Source: Cliona cf. orientalis
Lineage: Eukaryota > Porifera > Demospongiae > Clionaida > Clionaidae
Length of the DNA: 64,000 nucleotides
Direction: 5' to 3'
Assembly: GCA_963930775.1 (NCBI GenBank)
Contig: OZ005698.1
Location: 7,384,501 to 7,448,500 of the forward strand
Part shown: positions 12,305 to 26,700 of the stretch, one piece after another
Layout of the letters: each line of letters opens with the position of its first letter
Position numbering within the stretch: position 1 is the first letter of the stretch
Translations under genes and position numbers: made by a program
The notes under the pieces: generated by a model
Seen by the model: only the letters and a program-made list of their open reading frames with translations
Told to the model about the DNA's origin: nothing
The model's database searches: none

Positions 12305-15300
12305 TCATCTATCAGTGACTATCCTGTGCGTTGGAGTTGTTGACTTGGTTGGAGACAGTTTACCACCGCTGCTACTTTGTTTACTGGCCGCTATTCCCTC
12401 ATAACTTGTGTCATCTTTGCCGTAACTCATGTTCTTATAGGCTTGTTTACCTATTGACAAGTAAAGAAGAATGATCTGCTATGGTAGTCAGTTTTCCTTA
12501 TGGATTAGAGTCTATGAAGTCCCCCTGAGTGCTATAATATTATACAACTGACTAGAATCAATCGATTTTGATAGATAGCCAAGCCAGGTTTCCATGGTCA
12601 CCTTTGATCTTCAGACACCCAGTCAAAGCTGCTAAGGTTTCCCCAGTAACCTCTATTCCCCAGCTGGCATAGAATATCATTATAGTTGTAGCATTGAACA
12701 TGCCAATAATAATTATGCTTGGGTACACCAGACTACTATAGCATCTAGGACTCGGACACATGCATGCAATAATGTTCAGCCCCTCTCTCAATGCAACATG
12801 ATATTAAAGACAAAATGACATGCATGTACAATGTACATGTATACACATGCATCAAGCTGTTACCGTCTTCAATGGCACAAAAGCTGTCCTCTTCATCACC
12901 AACGCTCGTCACCACTCGATATGTTTTCAGTTCCTCGGGGGAAACGTACGAATCTACAGAATGAGGGATAAACTGAATCCAGACTAGTACTATAATAATA
13001 TTATTATAGTATCTGCATAATAATCTTAGACTAACATCAATCATCCTTTTATTTCATGCTCACAAAGCTAGGCTATGCAAGTATGCAAAAATAGCAAGCA
13101 GCTTTGAAGTAACATGCTTCGTGTGCACGTGCACACACACACACGCTGTCTGCGCTTAAGTTAAGACTTCCTGTAAACTTGTTTGTGCATGCTGGATCAC
13201 CTTCTGATTTGTTAAGTGCTTAACTTTACTACTCAAACTTTGGCAAAGGTAGGTCAGCCGGGCCACCCAAATATTAATTTTATTTAGGCTACAGCTATAG
13301 GATAAGCATGTGGTCCTAACACAATAATAGTGCTGTATAGTCTCCCAGGCAAGCGCCCACTCTGGTAATGCCTCCATAATTATTACACCAAATTTCCAGT
13401 GGTCAGTGTAGCAGCTTCCATAAAAACCATTAATTTTAACGTTTAACATCTGCCATGGGCAGTTAAGTGGGCCCGGGACACTACTATAATATATATGTCC
13501 CTACCATCTTCGTCGAGAGAGTCGAAGCCGTCCACTGAAGCACTCTCCTTGCCAGTTCTAGTCACTTTAAGGACTTCATACACTGCATTTGGGTGAAAAG
13601 ATTAATAAGTCTTAGAAAATTTCATGAAATTATCGTCTCTTGTAGTGGTTAACTGTTACATTGTCGATCCATGATGATAGCATTGCCAAACTATAATAGC
13701 CAAGTGCATGCATAATTATTATGGTTCAATAATCATAAATATACATTTTTTCCATGCATAGGGAATTGACTCCTTATAAGTGTGCACTCATTTTCCACCC
13801 AATTAGAGCAAATTTCAGACTAAGCCAGCACCGTAATTACTCCAGCACTCCAGCCAAACACAACAGGATGGGCCCCAAAATATTATGATGACACGCCTCA
13901 CTTCCAGCACACACACACTTACCTAGCTACCACTTTAAAACATGCATCAATCCATCAATCTAACTACTACAGTATAGTACTATTATACATGTATACAATG
14001 ATAGCACTAGACCAACACTGTGATTTTCTTCTGCAGTGTTTACACCAAAACGTGACATTTCCTATACATATTTATCGGAGGATAGGGCAAAATTTTTGCT
14101 AACTTAAATGAAATAAGCAGAAAATTTGCTCTATCCTACACATTTCCTACCCGCACGAAATCCATATTTTCGTCTAGTGATAGTTGTCTTGTCTTGCTAG
14201 GTGCCAAGATAGTACTGCATAATAATTCATATCTATGTACATTAGCTAATTTATGTACTCTCGTCGATGACATTATACACAAAAAAAACGTGTCAGTACT
14301 GGGCAGCTATCACGGTGTGCAGTGTGTGTATCATTGCATGTGTGATCAGTACCGCCATTAGATTTACAGCCATGCACTCACACATAGATAGCCTTATCCT
14401 AACTTCTCCACAGAGTTTTTTTTCAATATTACACGCAAAAGCCAATAATTAGGAAGTTGGGAGTCAGTGGCTTAATTGGGGATAGCTAGGATGCCTGGAG
14501 TGATCTGGAGACATAGTTATGCATTCAGGCTGGCATTCAGGCTCTCTCATGGGAGGTGACCCGGAGGTGAGGGGAAAGATTATACGTGCTAAGGTCATCC
14601 CTCCCCCTTGAAGCATTAGCTAGAGAATGCTAGAAAGTTACTGTTGTTTTTGCTAAGTACACTGCAGTTTAACTGTTTATGTATGAGAGCATCTAACTGC
14701 CAAAAATCCATTGACTAAGCACAAAGGTCATCGGATATACCTTTGCACAGTATGTCCAGCTCACCTTTGTGTCAAAGCTGTAGCATAATATGCATAGTAC
14801 CTAAATCTATACAGGTGTACTACAAAGCTACTCCAAAATAGCTTTTTGCAATGGGAGCGAACACACAACAGTGGATCAGTTATATGCACCTATTACAACT
14901 ACTATGATTGTTAACTTGGACATGTGTTCATTTACAAATTTAATCAGTCTACCACATCGAAATACACAATGTGTGTATCGTTATTAATGCATAAACTAGA
15001 TTTTTCTGTCTGCTACTGTCAAAACTAAATTAAATGCTGCGCACCATAGTACATGTACCAATAGCCCAGCCTCAGTGTGGCGCTATCAACCAGTATAATA
15101 TTATGCATCCCAAGTAAGGTCTCACATTGTGTAACTGCATGTCTTGTTGGCCCATCGCCCCCTCTCATCATTGGCCTACCCTATGATTAGGGGTAGGTAA
15201 ATTATGCTAATTTTTTGGCCCATATTGCTATTCTCAAATGCTCAAAAATCCCTAATAATGCTCCAGAAGTGCACCTATAATTTGCCCATTATGCTCAAGT

Positions 15301-17093
15301 TGAACCGACAACCGATGTGAGACATGAGGAGACTCAGTTACACTATCATAGAGTGCAGCCATTTCAATTTTACACGTATTCAGATTCGAAAGTTGGTACC
15401 AGCTGATTGATCAACCCCTTACGAGTCCATAATAAGTAGTCCAGACGTTGTGACAAAGGTCAATTAACAGGTCCTTGCAATTGTGTGCCCTAAAATTCTC
15501 AGAATTGTGCCAGTTGATGCCTATAATGCTACGTAGCATAATTCTCAAATGCTTACACACACTTATTATGCTCAAGTTGCTAGGTGATGGCCAACAAGTA
15601 TACATGTAGCAGTATAATAATGAAACTTAATTAAGTTGGCCTCCAATGAAAAAGTATCAACAATATTGCAAGACAAGCACCGTGTATACAGTCAAGAGTA
15701 TGTACTCTTGAGTTTTGATACAGTGTATCAATAATAATAATATTATTATCATAAAAATTGCATGCGCATGTAACTAACCTCCAGCTGAGTTGCTTGTGTG
15801 GAAAGCAAGAGGAGTGTAGATGTGTGAATCGTCGTCGGGATTCATGATGACGTAGTCATCCTCATCATCCTCTTCCTCCAGCCCCACCCCCTGCCCCACC
15901 CTCTGCAGCCTGGCCATGGCACTAGCCCCAGTCACTACGTTCGATTTGAAAATTACTTCACCCACCTCCATGTAGATGTGATCAGCATACGAATCAACGG
16001 AAGTGTGGTCCTCATTTCCGTCGACACTGTAGGTTGCACATGACAAATTCTCAACACTACTGAATTTAGGGCGTGGTGTATTTCTCACGGCTGGTGGAGG
16101 TCTCTTGGGTGGTGTCTTGTTCGTGCTCGACTTTCTTACTGGATTCGTTTTCTGACCGGAGCCTTGGAATCGCTTCATGGCGGCCACAAGTGTGTTCAAA
16201 GCTGCTTGCGTTTTCTTTCCATACACGATCGAAGTATCGTCCCCATTCGATTTTTTACCCTGACCCGATTTCGTCCGGGATCCACTCATTTTACCGTACG
16301 TTCTCGGTGCCATGTTCAGTGATCTCTCTCCTCCGACATCAGCCACAGCCTTTGAGTCAATGACAACAATCTTAGTAGAAGAGCTACTAGCCTGAGTGTC
16401 TGCTGCGCCACTATAGAGCTGGGAATAGGATGCAGTTTTATTTCTAGTGCTGTGGTAGGGTGCTGGCGCCGGCGGTTTGGGGGGCCTATTTGGACGACGC
16501 TGGCTGCTCGGATGAACTTTCGGCGTTGGCCTCGTGGCCGATACACGCGTTGACCTTGTAGGCGATTCCTCCTCCTCCGCTATCACAGCTTTCTTCTCTT
16601 CCACTGCATTACATGACATTGTAGTAGTGGCCAAGGAGCTAGTAGTGTTCTGACTCTCCGCCAGCGGAGATACTACGACGGTATTCGCTGTAGACTGAGG
16701 TGCGCTCACTTGTCGCCGCATCTCGAGACCATCTCGCGTGTAGTAATTCTGGGTACGTGGCAGAGACCTCGAGCTACCTTTCATCATCCATTCTTCGCGT
16801 AGCAGCGTTACCGCGACGCTGGTTTCTTTCTTCGTCGTGCTTACCACGTCAGACAGTTGCAATTGAGGTGGCCTTAAGCTTTCACTGCGCTTCACAGTGG
16901 AGCTATCTTTATTGCTGCAGCTGGACGAGTCGGAGGTTTCTATTCCAATATTTTGACGATGCTTTGGTGAGTGAGAATTTGCCCTCTTTCTCCTCGGCGG
17001 AGGGATGGGTGAAGGCTCCTTCTTGTGTTTGCTCCTCGGCGGAGGAATGGGCGTCAGCTCTTCACTTGCTGGGAAAGCAGCTGTGACAGACAT
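12305..17093 (-). CDS. Gene B: proline-rich, multi-tyrosine scaffold-like protein (542 aa, 4 exons), paralog of A
   Basis: Exons: 17093-15779, 13582-13505, 12953-12864, 12450-12305; all introns are phase 1, as in gene A. The N-terminus has two PIPPPR motifs (PxxxPR SH3 ligands). The middle is Ser/Thr-rich, with RPPKPPAPAP, and TPPKRPPPAVR matches TPPRRPPPVVR of gene A. The exon 1 tail repeats the tyrosine cluster of A: DHIYMEV, DDYVIM (YxxM) and HIYTPLAF. The small exons add VYEVL, DSYVSPEE, AYKNM (both pYxN and YxxM) and SYEGI. There is no catalytic or membrane segment. This suggests a docking protein that collects SH3 and, once phosphorylated, SH2 partners such as PI3K and Grb2 (inference from motifs). 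The start at MSVTAAF is the first ATG in the open frame. Intron 1 (13583-15778) shows no in-phase exon I can support. Confidence 0.75.
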
Positions 17094-17193
17094 ATTAAAT
17101 ACTATTTCAACTTCTCCAACTTGCTGTGTATATAGCACTATGCGACTCCAAATTGCAAAGAGCACCAAATTCAGACAACGTTTTAGCAGTCAA

Positions 17194-17205
17194 AGCGCAC
17201 GCGCA
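17194..17205. promoter_or_regulatory. NRF1-like site upstream of gene B
   Basis: AGCGCACGCGCA matches the NRF1 core GCGCAYGCGC with one mismatch at the first base. It lies about 100 bp upstream of the gene B ATG (minus strand). Confidence 0.5.
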
Positions 17206-17507
17206 AATGCCCACGATACGGTAAGGGTCGACAAAGGTATGTGTACAGACTAGACAAGTACATAAACAATGACGTATACATAGTCGTGTTCTCTTTACGA
17301 TCAAGGGCGATACTGTCTACATAATGTAAGCCAGGCTTGAACTTTCATGTACATACAACATAATACGATGTATACATACCAGTATGCACAATCACTGATC
17401 ATTGTGACAATTCCGCTATGGAGATTAATTTTTAACACTGAACACATGAGCACTTGCAATAATATTAAATTGTACATAGATCAGCTGCTACACAATAATA
17501 ATATAGC

Positions 17508-17680
17508 TCAAGAGGAGGTGGAGGGGGTAGGGTCTGTTCCGCCTAGCTGCTTGATCAGTGCGTCGGCCATGTCCATCTTTGTCACGACGAGTTTGAGGAC
17601 GTCTCGGAATGACATGTTGTAGCTCTCCAGCACTTGACCCATCACCTTGGACACCACCGTCCTCTCAAACTGCAGCATTT

Positions 17681-17715
<35 letters not shown>

Positions 17716-20700
17716 TTTTTGGTGCTGATAAGTATTATCCAAACGTGAGTAAAATTAATAATGATCTAAAAAACAATTACTATAGAAGAGAGATGTCATT
17801 GATTAAATCTGCTTTGTACTGTTGGTAAAATTCAGTGTTTAAAGAAATTGAAAATTGAATACAATACCGTAGGACGGGTTTTAATTGCGTAATTTAATGA
17901 TTGCGTTCTAGTCAAGTCAGGCCAAATTACGAATCCAATAATTGCGATGGACGACCCCGTACCGTACTGTAGTATACGTGCACGTTTATGTTTGCGAATC
18001 TATTAATTGGGAAACGTAGAAAAACTCGTAATTCACAATTAATAGATACTCGCAATTAAAACCCGACCTACGGTATTGGGCTGCATTGTGGATCACCATT
18101 AAAATTAATTATTATGGTGAGCAAAACAATAGTTGCATACCAATACACGCACATTCCCTAATAAGAACACCTACAATAGTGCATGCTACTCAATCGCCAC
18201 CAGCTACCTTCTACAGCCATGCATGATGAATGCCAACCAGCCACTACTGTTTACAAGTGGTAACTTTCTCAGCCGCTAAGTACATGTAGGTACAAATCTC
18301 CATGCCTACAGCCTAAATATAATTATACATTGCTGCATATAATATACAACATTATCGGCGGTCATGAATAGACAGACGTAAATCTTGTAGTTGTCAATGA
18401 CATAAAGCCATCAGTTTTCATCCCCGCATGCCTTGCTACAACACGCCCATGTTTGGTAAAAAATTAATGCTCTCATAGATAGCCAATTGGCAATCTCAGT
18501 GCTACCTAGTCCATGGGCAGTAAACCAAATCAGAGTAAGGACATTTCTATGTCTGCTATGGGTAGTCAAACCTATAAAAACATGACCAAAAGCTACATAG
18601 AGTGGTGGAGGATGCTTCCTTCCACGGTGTTGAATATTACACCGAGTACATTTTCATGTATGGTCATTAAATTTTCGTGGCTGGTGCTAACACCAAAATA
18701 AACTTTTATTTTCCTTATAATAATATTATAGTGTTTGTACCAGTATAATATTATAGCTATAGTGAACAATTTCAATAATATCTACCATCCCCATTACTAC
18801 TAACAGAAACTGAAGCTCTATAAAATGTTTCAGTCCCTAAACCTTGCAAAGATAAACGATGAACACTGAAAGTGGCAACTACACTGATTATCCTTACACA
18901 CCTACAATGTATGAAGTGCTAAAAATAATGCAAACTTCAGGCACAAAGCCATTGAGAGCACACGAGAATTACATGTACATGTACGTTGCATGCTCAACCT
19001 ATATCAGCATTAAGTTTTTGGGTGCAAAATTCTGTGCTTTCGTGCAAATCCACAGATATAAAATTATTAGTAACAGTCACCCTATGATAAGTTATGTGAC
19101 TTACATGCATGTCGTTAGGGGCGACAGTACCAGCATTTCCTCCAGTCGTAACAGTGGTGGTATGATAGTGAGGCACTCCTCCTCCTTCCATCTCCTCCCC
19201 TCCCTCGTGCGACGCCGCCGTACACACACACGCACCACCCCCTTCCTCCCCCTCTCCCTCTCCCTCTCCTTCTCCCCCTATTCCTCCTCCTCCTCCCATC
19301 ATCATCATCGAAGACTGCGACGGCAAACCAGCTTCCGTCATGGCGGTCGCAACTAGGGACTGCACCTGTTGTGCGTGCGATGAGATATCACCAATAGCAG
19401 CAGCTCCAGCAGTGCCACTACGGGGGATTTTTGTTTGTGTGTGACGCTAGACGCTCCGATGTAGAGACGATTTAGTTTCTCTCTCAGCTGTTCGTCGTCT
19501 TCGGGTGGGGCGGGAAGGGGGGCAAACTGATGGTAGAGGGTTGTTAGCTGAGATTTGAGCTCCTGGATGAAACTCTTTAGTTCACTAATCAACAGCTGCA
19601 GGATGTTACAGAATACACACATTAATTTAAAAGTTGAAGTTTCATAATTTGCAGCCCCCCCCCCCCCCCCCCCCCCCCACCCCAACACACATACCTCCAT
19701 GTCCTCCCTACCCGTGCACATTATGAGAACTATTTACATAGATAAAAATGTTATGATTCTTAGTGATAAATAGTGCTTTCACGGATGGGCCCCCTTTAAC
19801 GTACACACAACATCGGAAATACTTATTTTCACAACCAGTAGAGATATGTAGCTACTGTTGCTGAAACGGAATAACAGGTACCTACATGTATTTCCTACTT
19901 CTATTGGGCAATTCCAAAGCCTTCTTGTCAACACATACACAAATACATTGCCCAGGCATTTCCCACTGCCAGCTCAGCTTTCACAACCCCCCCCCCCCCC
20001 CCCCCCCCACCCCCACCACCCATGCAGGCAAGTCACTAGAGCAGAAAGGTTAAACATAAAGGGTATATTCATAATTTTAAGAGCGGCACTGCACCTGACT
20101 ACCCTGGGATAGATGGACAGAAGCTCATCGCCGCCACTATTTCATGTACATGTAGGGTCATAACTTTACATATGCATGTAAGACAAGTAGAGAGAGAGAG
20201 AGAGAGAGAGAGAGGGCCTGGTGCCATGGTACATTTCTCACCTGGTTGACTTTCCTGTTCTTCTTCCTCTTCTTCTTGCTTCCCCCGGCCGAAGCGGACG
20301 GGCAAACCATCTCCACACACGCCAGGCTCAGCAGCAGCAAGTGACTCAACGTCTGAACGGAAAAGGAAACCAAAATTAATTAATATAATTCACACACAAC
20401 AGTTTGTATTGGAAAATTAGTGCTGTATTATACTGTTCAAGCAAACGTAAGTATATAATTATGTATATGTAATCTCATAATAAGCAGAGCCACTTAGGTG
20501 TCTAGCCTTGATAGTTAGGGATGGTAGGTGTACACAAAAACATATCCATAAAAGCAGATTAAAGGATACAATATTATGGTGGACTGTCCCTACCTTTTGC
20601 ACGGAAGCTACAAACGCTCGTCATTGCTACCAATTATGTCATGTTTTGTATGGTAATATAATGGGATGGTTGCCCCTTTGGTTTGGGATTGGATGAATAC

Positions 20701-23700
20701 TGAATTCTTATAGCGTGTACGTATGTACACATAATAATTATCACGTAGTATTAGCATTCCAATACCTGAACCAGTAAGACGTATCGCTCCAGGTCCATTT
20801 TTGTCTTGGTCATGATGTCAAATGGATGCTGAAGACCGTCGATTGATATCTGATCGCCTGCCAATTAAAAAGAAGGATAAATTAAATCACGTCATGATTA
20901 GTTTGTTGAGATTCTTGACTGGACGGGTAGTCTATGCTAACAAGCTCAGCACTCTTGTTACACCAGCCCAGTTGACAACAAACAATCATTATTACAGGGA
21001 CATTGTAATTTGTATACAATATGCAGTATAGCCAGAAATATTGGCGGAATTAAATTTGGCAAGTTGAGCCCAAAATTGCTATTGCAAGAATATAAATTTA
21101 GCGGGATTGCCATACGTATATACAATGTATGCGAGTAGGAAATTTTGGTGGATCTTAATTTGGCGGTTGTAACATAGACCGCCAAACCGCCAAATTTTCC
21201 GGCTATACCTTCTTCTCTGGATGAAATCTTCTGTAGTGCTTCTCTCAGCTCCTCAGGTACAATGGCTATCCGAGACTTGGTAGCTGGGAGATGGGGGGAG
21301 GGGGGAGGGGGGAGGGGAGGGAGAGAAAGGGATAAGCAATTTTATTTGAGCTGCTAGGAAATACAGATACTGCTGGATGATAAAAAAAATTAGTTTCCGA
21401 CTCACTCTCAAGGTGTTTGAGAACGTCCTTGAGTCTTTCCTCGATAGAGGTGGCTCCCTTGCCTACCTGTTCCACGGCCAGCATCATTCTCTTGAGAATA
21501 TTACCATGCTGCTCTTGAAGGAAAGTGAACCCAAGGCAAGGGGGAGGGGCCTGAACTGGAAGCTGCAGAAATGTACGTATATGATTGTACTTATAGATAT
21601 ACATGTACATTGTACTGCTGAACAGTGCATGCTCCACTCGAAGCTAACAAATTTACACTTATGGAAAATTATTGGAATCCTTGAACTTAGCACAAATATG
21701 GCAACTCTTGTCTTGTTCACTCACCAAGGTTCTTGACCTCTGTTGTCTGAGCATGCGAGTCCCAACGTGCTGACTCAGCAGTTCCAGTGACTTAATATAG
21801 TCCTCCAACCGTTCGCTGTAGTTGGCCAAACCGGTGGATGGTGTCGTAGTAGCGGATGCTTCATCGGTTGCCACAGTGATGAACTGGGCCTGTCTCAAGC
21901 ACCTGATCAGCGAGAGACGAACGCGAACCCATAGACACTATGATGAGGAAGAAAATATATCAATAGTATCATTATAGGGACAGCTTAATCAGTGAGTATA
22001 ATTACCATCACTATTCGCATTATGTGCGGAAGCGCTATGTGTTTCAAGAGGCCTGCTTAGTAGGCCACCGAGCCTCGAGCGAAGCGATAGGCGAGGTCTA
22101 TTCTTCGTCATAGCCTGATGAATCACGATAGATCCGACGTTTGAGCAGAGCGAGAACGTCGCCATTGCACGGTGAGTTCGAACAGCCTGCAGTGAGGGGT
22201 GTGGTCTATGCCATAATAGTATAGGTTCAAAGTTCGGGGCTATGTTTATCTGCGCAAGAGCACTGTACTACTGAGCATGCTTATCCCATGATTGTGACAT
22301 AAACATGCTTGTTATTATAATGAAAATTCATATATACATGTAATTGGGAATGCTCACCTCAAAATCAAACGATATCTTTGCTTCAATTTCATTTAGTCGG
22401 CTGAAAAACAATAACAAAATAATAAAATTTAATTTGTTGATTCAGGTGGCTTTGCATACATACATGTATACTATACAACACGAGACAATTTACATGTACA
22501 TGTATATAGCACTTCACCTATATCAGGCAAATCACTGGAACAAAATCTAAGAGAGTGGTGCTGTGGTTAAATATCAAAGGATGCTTGTGGTTATTAAAAA
22601 CACATCAAATGTAAAATGGCGATTAAAGAGCGGTGGCACTGCACCACTCTGCCGTTCTTTAGTGACTTCCCTGTACATGTATTTACACATACACATTATG
22701 TGTACTAACTGTATTTGGTAGCAGTTACCATAGCAACATAATTTTCAACCTCAAATTGTGGGATAGTTAGAGGTGATAGAGGGTCATTAGTAGGTTAACG
22801 GGTCAGTAGTGACTGCTACCAAAATAGTTACATGTTGTTTTTGCATAATATTATTCTACGAAACATCTAACTATCATATTATAGAAAAGTGTACAACATA
22901 ATTGAACATAATATTAATTTAATATTCTGCACCTGTGGTTGGGGTCCCAGTCATCAAACACAGTGAGGTCACGGCTGTCCATCAGCTTGGCACAATAATC
23001 TACAGGGGAAAAAAATCCCCTTTTAATTCAATGCCTATGATACATGTATGTACAAACATACAATGGATACATAGTCATGCATGTGCATGTGCATGTACAA
23101 GTACAAGTACGTGCATGTGCATGTACAAGTACATACATGCATATGCAACAGGTAACTACAAGGAAATCACTTTGCATGTGATGTGGTTTCACAAACAGCC
23201 AAAGTGTGTGTTGATTGCTCCATAATTTTTAGAAATTACCTAAGATAGCAGCATAATAATACTGCTTATCATGCATTGGGAAACTCTAATGGACAACTTG
23301 CACTACCGCTGTTCTCCCCCACTATACTTTAAGTCAAGGGCCTTAAATTTAGTAAGTAATTCCCTTTGATCTTGAAGCTTAATTACTTTGATGTGGTTTC
23401 TAACTCCTCCCAAAACACACCCTCCCACTGCACCTTACTGTGGGGAGAACTCGGGACTTACCTCTTAGGCTGGCACAGGTGAAGGGCAGACTGCTGAACC
23501 AGTCTCGATGGAAGAACGTCTTTGCATCCTGGCAGCTGCACACAAACGGACAAACAAACATGTATACATGCCAGGCATGAATACTGGATTATCAATCGTT
23601 GATTGGGAAAATCAGACAAGTTTCACTACTTGACCATAACTCTCTCTGTACACTTTAGAAATTATTTTGAGTGGGGAGGGGGGGGGGGGGAGGGGATTTT

Positions 23701-26700
23701 CATGGGTGGAAAAGCTGTACTTCATACCCTCTAAATATATCCCAGTACAGGCATGTCCAGTGTACATGTACAGGTGCAGGGACAGGGACAATGTAATCTA
23801 CTCGTAAACACATACGTACATACATGTACAATGGTATGCATCACAGTATGCTGTATAGGCACCTGCCGTGAGCCATGCCAGCAAAGACCAAGTCTAGTCA
23901 ACAATTTGCAGAGTCACAGGACTATAAGATTTAGAAAACAAATTTGCTACAAACTATTTTCCACGGTCCAAACATCACACACACACTCTCTCTTGCAAGC
24001 TCTGCATTTCATTCCTAGGTGATACTTTGATACCGAGCTTAAACAGTGCGGCTATCTGAATGTTCAGTGTAACAAACAATGCAGGAAAGATATGACAACT
24101 TGGAAGATATGTACGTACATATGATGCAGTTTTTCTTTATAGTTTACAGACTAGATTACAGACCCATTGACCAGTAGATTACTGACCTGTTGACGGATAC
24201 AATCATCTCCATGTAGTTCATGTCGATCATGACCGAGGCAAAGGTCATCGAATGGGCCAGACGATCACGCAAATTCACAAATTCAACAATCTATGTAAAT
24301 GAATACACAACAGCATTATTATAATTGTCACGGTATGCATGAAAGAAGAAGCATTTCCCTAGTTTGGTCAGCTATGTACCGTAATTAGCTTTAATTTTGT
24401 CCGCAAAGTAACAAAAAATTACGGTACACGTAGATGGACAACTGATAGATGACGCTAAAAGTGGCTTCAGTCATAGGTGCACAGAGAAGCATACAAAAAA
24501 ATGACAATGCCGTCTGTAATTACAAGACTACCTGCTTAACTTCATTTATTTGTCGAGTTGGCAAGGAACCCCCTCAATCAGAGCTACATTTAGCTCAATA
24601 ACTTGGACACTGTCTGAAATACCAGCATTTACGTGTGTATATGTATGTATGCAAGGGAGGGGAGGGGCCCGAAGCTTACAAAATCTTGCAGGTAAAATGG
24701 CTACTTGGTCCCCCAAAATGAAGGATACAGCACAAGAGTATATTATAGAGAGGGAGAGGATTATGACATTATAACGAGGTATACAATAGTTGCACACACC
24801 TTGTGGAACATGCCATTTCTGTATCCCTGAATGATGTACTCGGATATCTAATGAGAAGAGAGAGAAATCAAAATCATAAACAAGTATCTTGACACATCTC
24901 TAGCACTGCCAAACGAGGAAACAGTTGATGAAACTAACATTGTGAAGCTACATACCGTATTTCCTCGAAATCTCGCCGCGGCGAGATTTTATTTCAAGGC
25001 TCCGTTTGGTGCGGCGACAATTCGAGGGCGGCTAGATTTCGAGGGCGGCGTCTACAGAGATCGATACGCACGCTCGTACACAGCTTCAATAATAAGCCTA
25101 GTTGTATGCACGTAAAATGTCCCTGCGCATACGGAAATTTCTGTCGACCCCTTACCATGCGGCGAGATTTCGAGGGCGGCGTTTATTGGGGCGAGATGGC
25201 AGATAGATGCGGCGACATTTCGAGGGCGGCGGGATTTCGAGGTGCGGCGAGATTTCGAGGAAATACGGTATATTATTTTGGATGTAATCAACAGAGAGAG
25301 AGAGGGACAGCTTTTTGTAAACATAATATAATCACATGATACCGTATAGCGGGAAACTTTTGAGGGACAAAACTTTCACAAATTTCGTGATTTTACAGCT
25401 GCCCGCAAAAGTTTTCTCCACGAAATTTTAGGCATGCCACACCCATTCATGCGATCAGTTTAACATTCTGCGAAAGTTTTCTCCACGAAAATTTAATGCT
25501 CCCTTCTGATAATTATATCGATCTGCGAAACTTTTCTCCTTTAAAAGATTCCAACTAAACAGTAGTTCAGGTTTAGCCTAGTATGGATGGGAGACCTTCA
25601 CATTAATTCATTCATGATTACGTAGCACCTTGCAAGGTAAATGCGCTGTAAAACTCAACATGATGTTATTATGCTAAAGGGTTTCTATACCATTTGCAAA
25701 TATAGGACTGAGAATTTGAGGAAAGAAGACCAGAGATCAATACACAGAAGGAGAGGGGGAGGAAGAGAGAGAGAGAAAGATGATACACTGCACATGTACA
25801 CTGTACATACATTGTATTTTAAATCATCTACATAAACGAATATCACGGGAGGCGGCTCAAATCAACGTTCTAAAATTGCAACCAGTTTACTCACCCCTCG
25901 ACAAACACATTACTCTATTACCAACACCAAGAGTTGCACTATTGCAATTCTGCTAATTGCAGGCTGATGCAAATAAAACCCCAGGGGTGTTTACGACAGA
26001 GAAGCATTAGCCTGAAGGCGAAAACTGTTGACATTCTGCTGCCAGGATAAACTCAAGCAGAGATGCAGCGTATGACGAGCTACACGCAAAATGTTTGCAG
26101 ACGAGTTCAATCATATTATCATCATCATCTAGTTAGATGTGCACATCATAGTAGATACAAATTTCCGTACACATTATGACAATAATATGCATACTATCTA
26201 GCACAATAATATTACTATAATGACAGAATACATGCACATGCACATGTATATAATATTATCTCTTCTAAACATGTACAGGTAAACATGGTGTTGATTCTGC
26301 TATGAGAACCATTATCAGCACCATAATTCTAGCCTTCTAGGTAGTGCTGTTTACTCCCAAGGAGGCTAGGCATTTCAGTGGGCTCTTTGTATACAGGCAT
26401 TAATCAGTTCTAAGCACCGGGGGGGGGGGGGGGGGGGGGGGGGGCAAGGGGGTGCATGAGGGTGATGAAAGTATTCCTAAATACAGTAGCTAATGTTGTC
26501 TCAAACTGTCATACGTACATCAGCCCATACTGTGTTTGTTGACTCAGCTACTAAAACTAGTATCATCACCGTTATATCAAGGCTTTGATATTTGCATTGG
26601 GTGTAATGTATATGTACTTGCCTAGAAATCAAAGCAGTCAAGGTTGGGGGGTTGGGGGGGGGGGGGGGGGTAGGCCAATGATGAGAGGGAATCATGGGCT

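Noticed and set aside
18859..19356. 165-codon ORF on the plus strand
   Set aside because: It overlaps NAA25 exon 24 antisense and runs into intron sequence; there is no motif and the composition follows GA-rich DNA.
22040..22200. GC-richer block with GAGCCTCGAGCGAAGCGA as a possible tRNA or ncRNA
   Set aside because: I could not fold a cloverleaf or find A and B boxes; it is more likely an intronic repeat.
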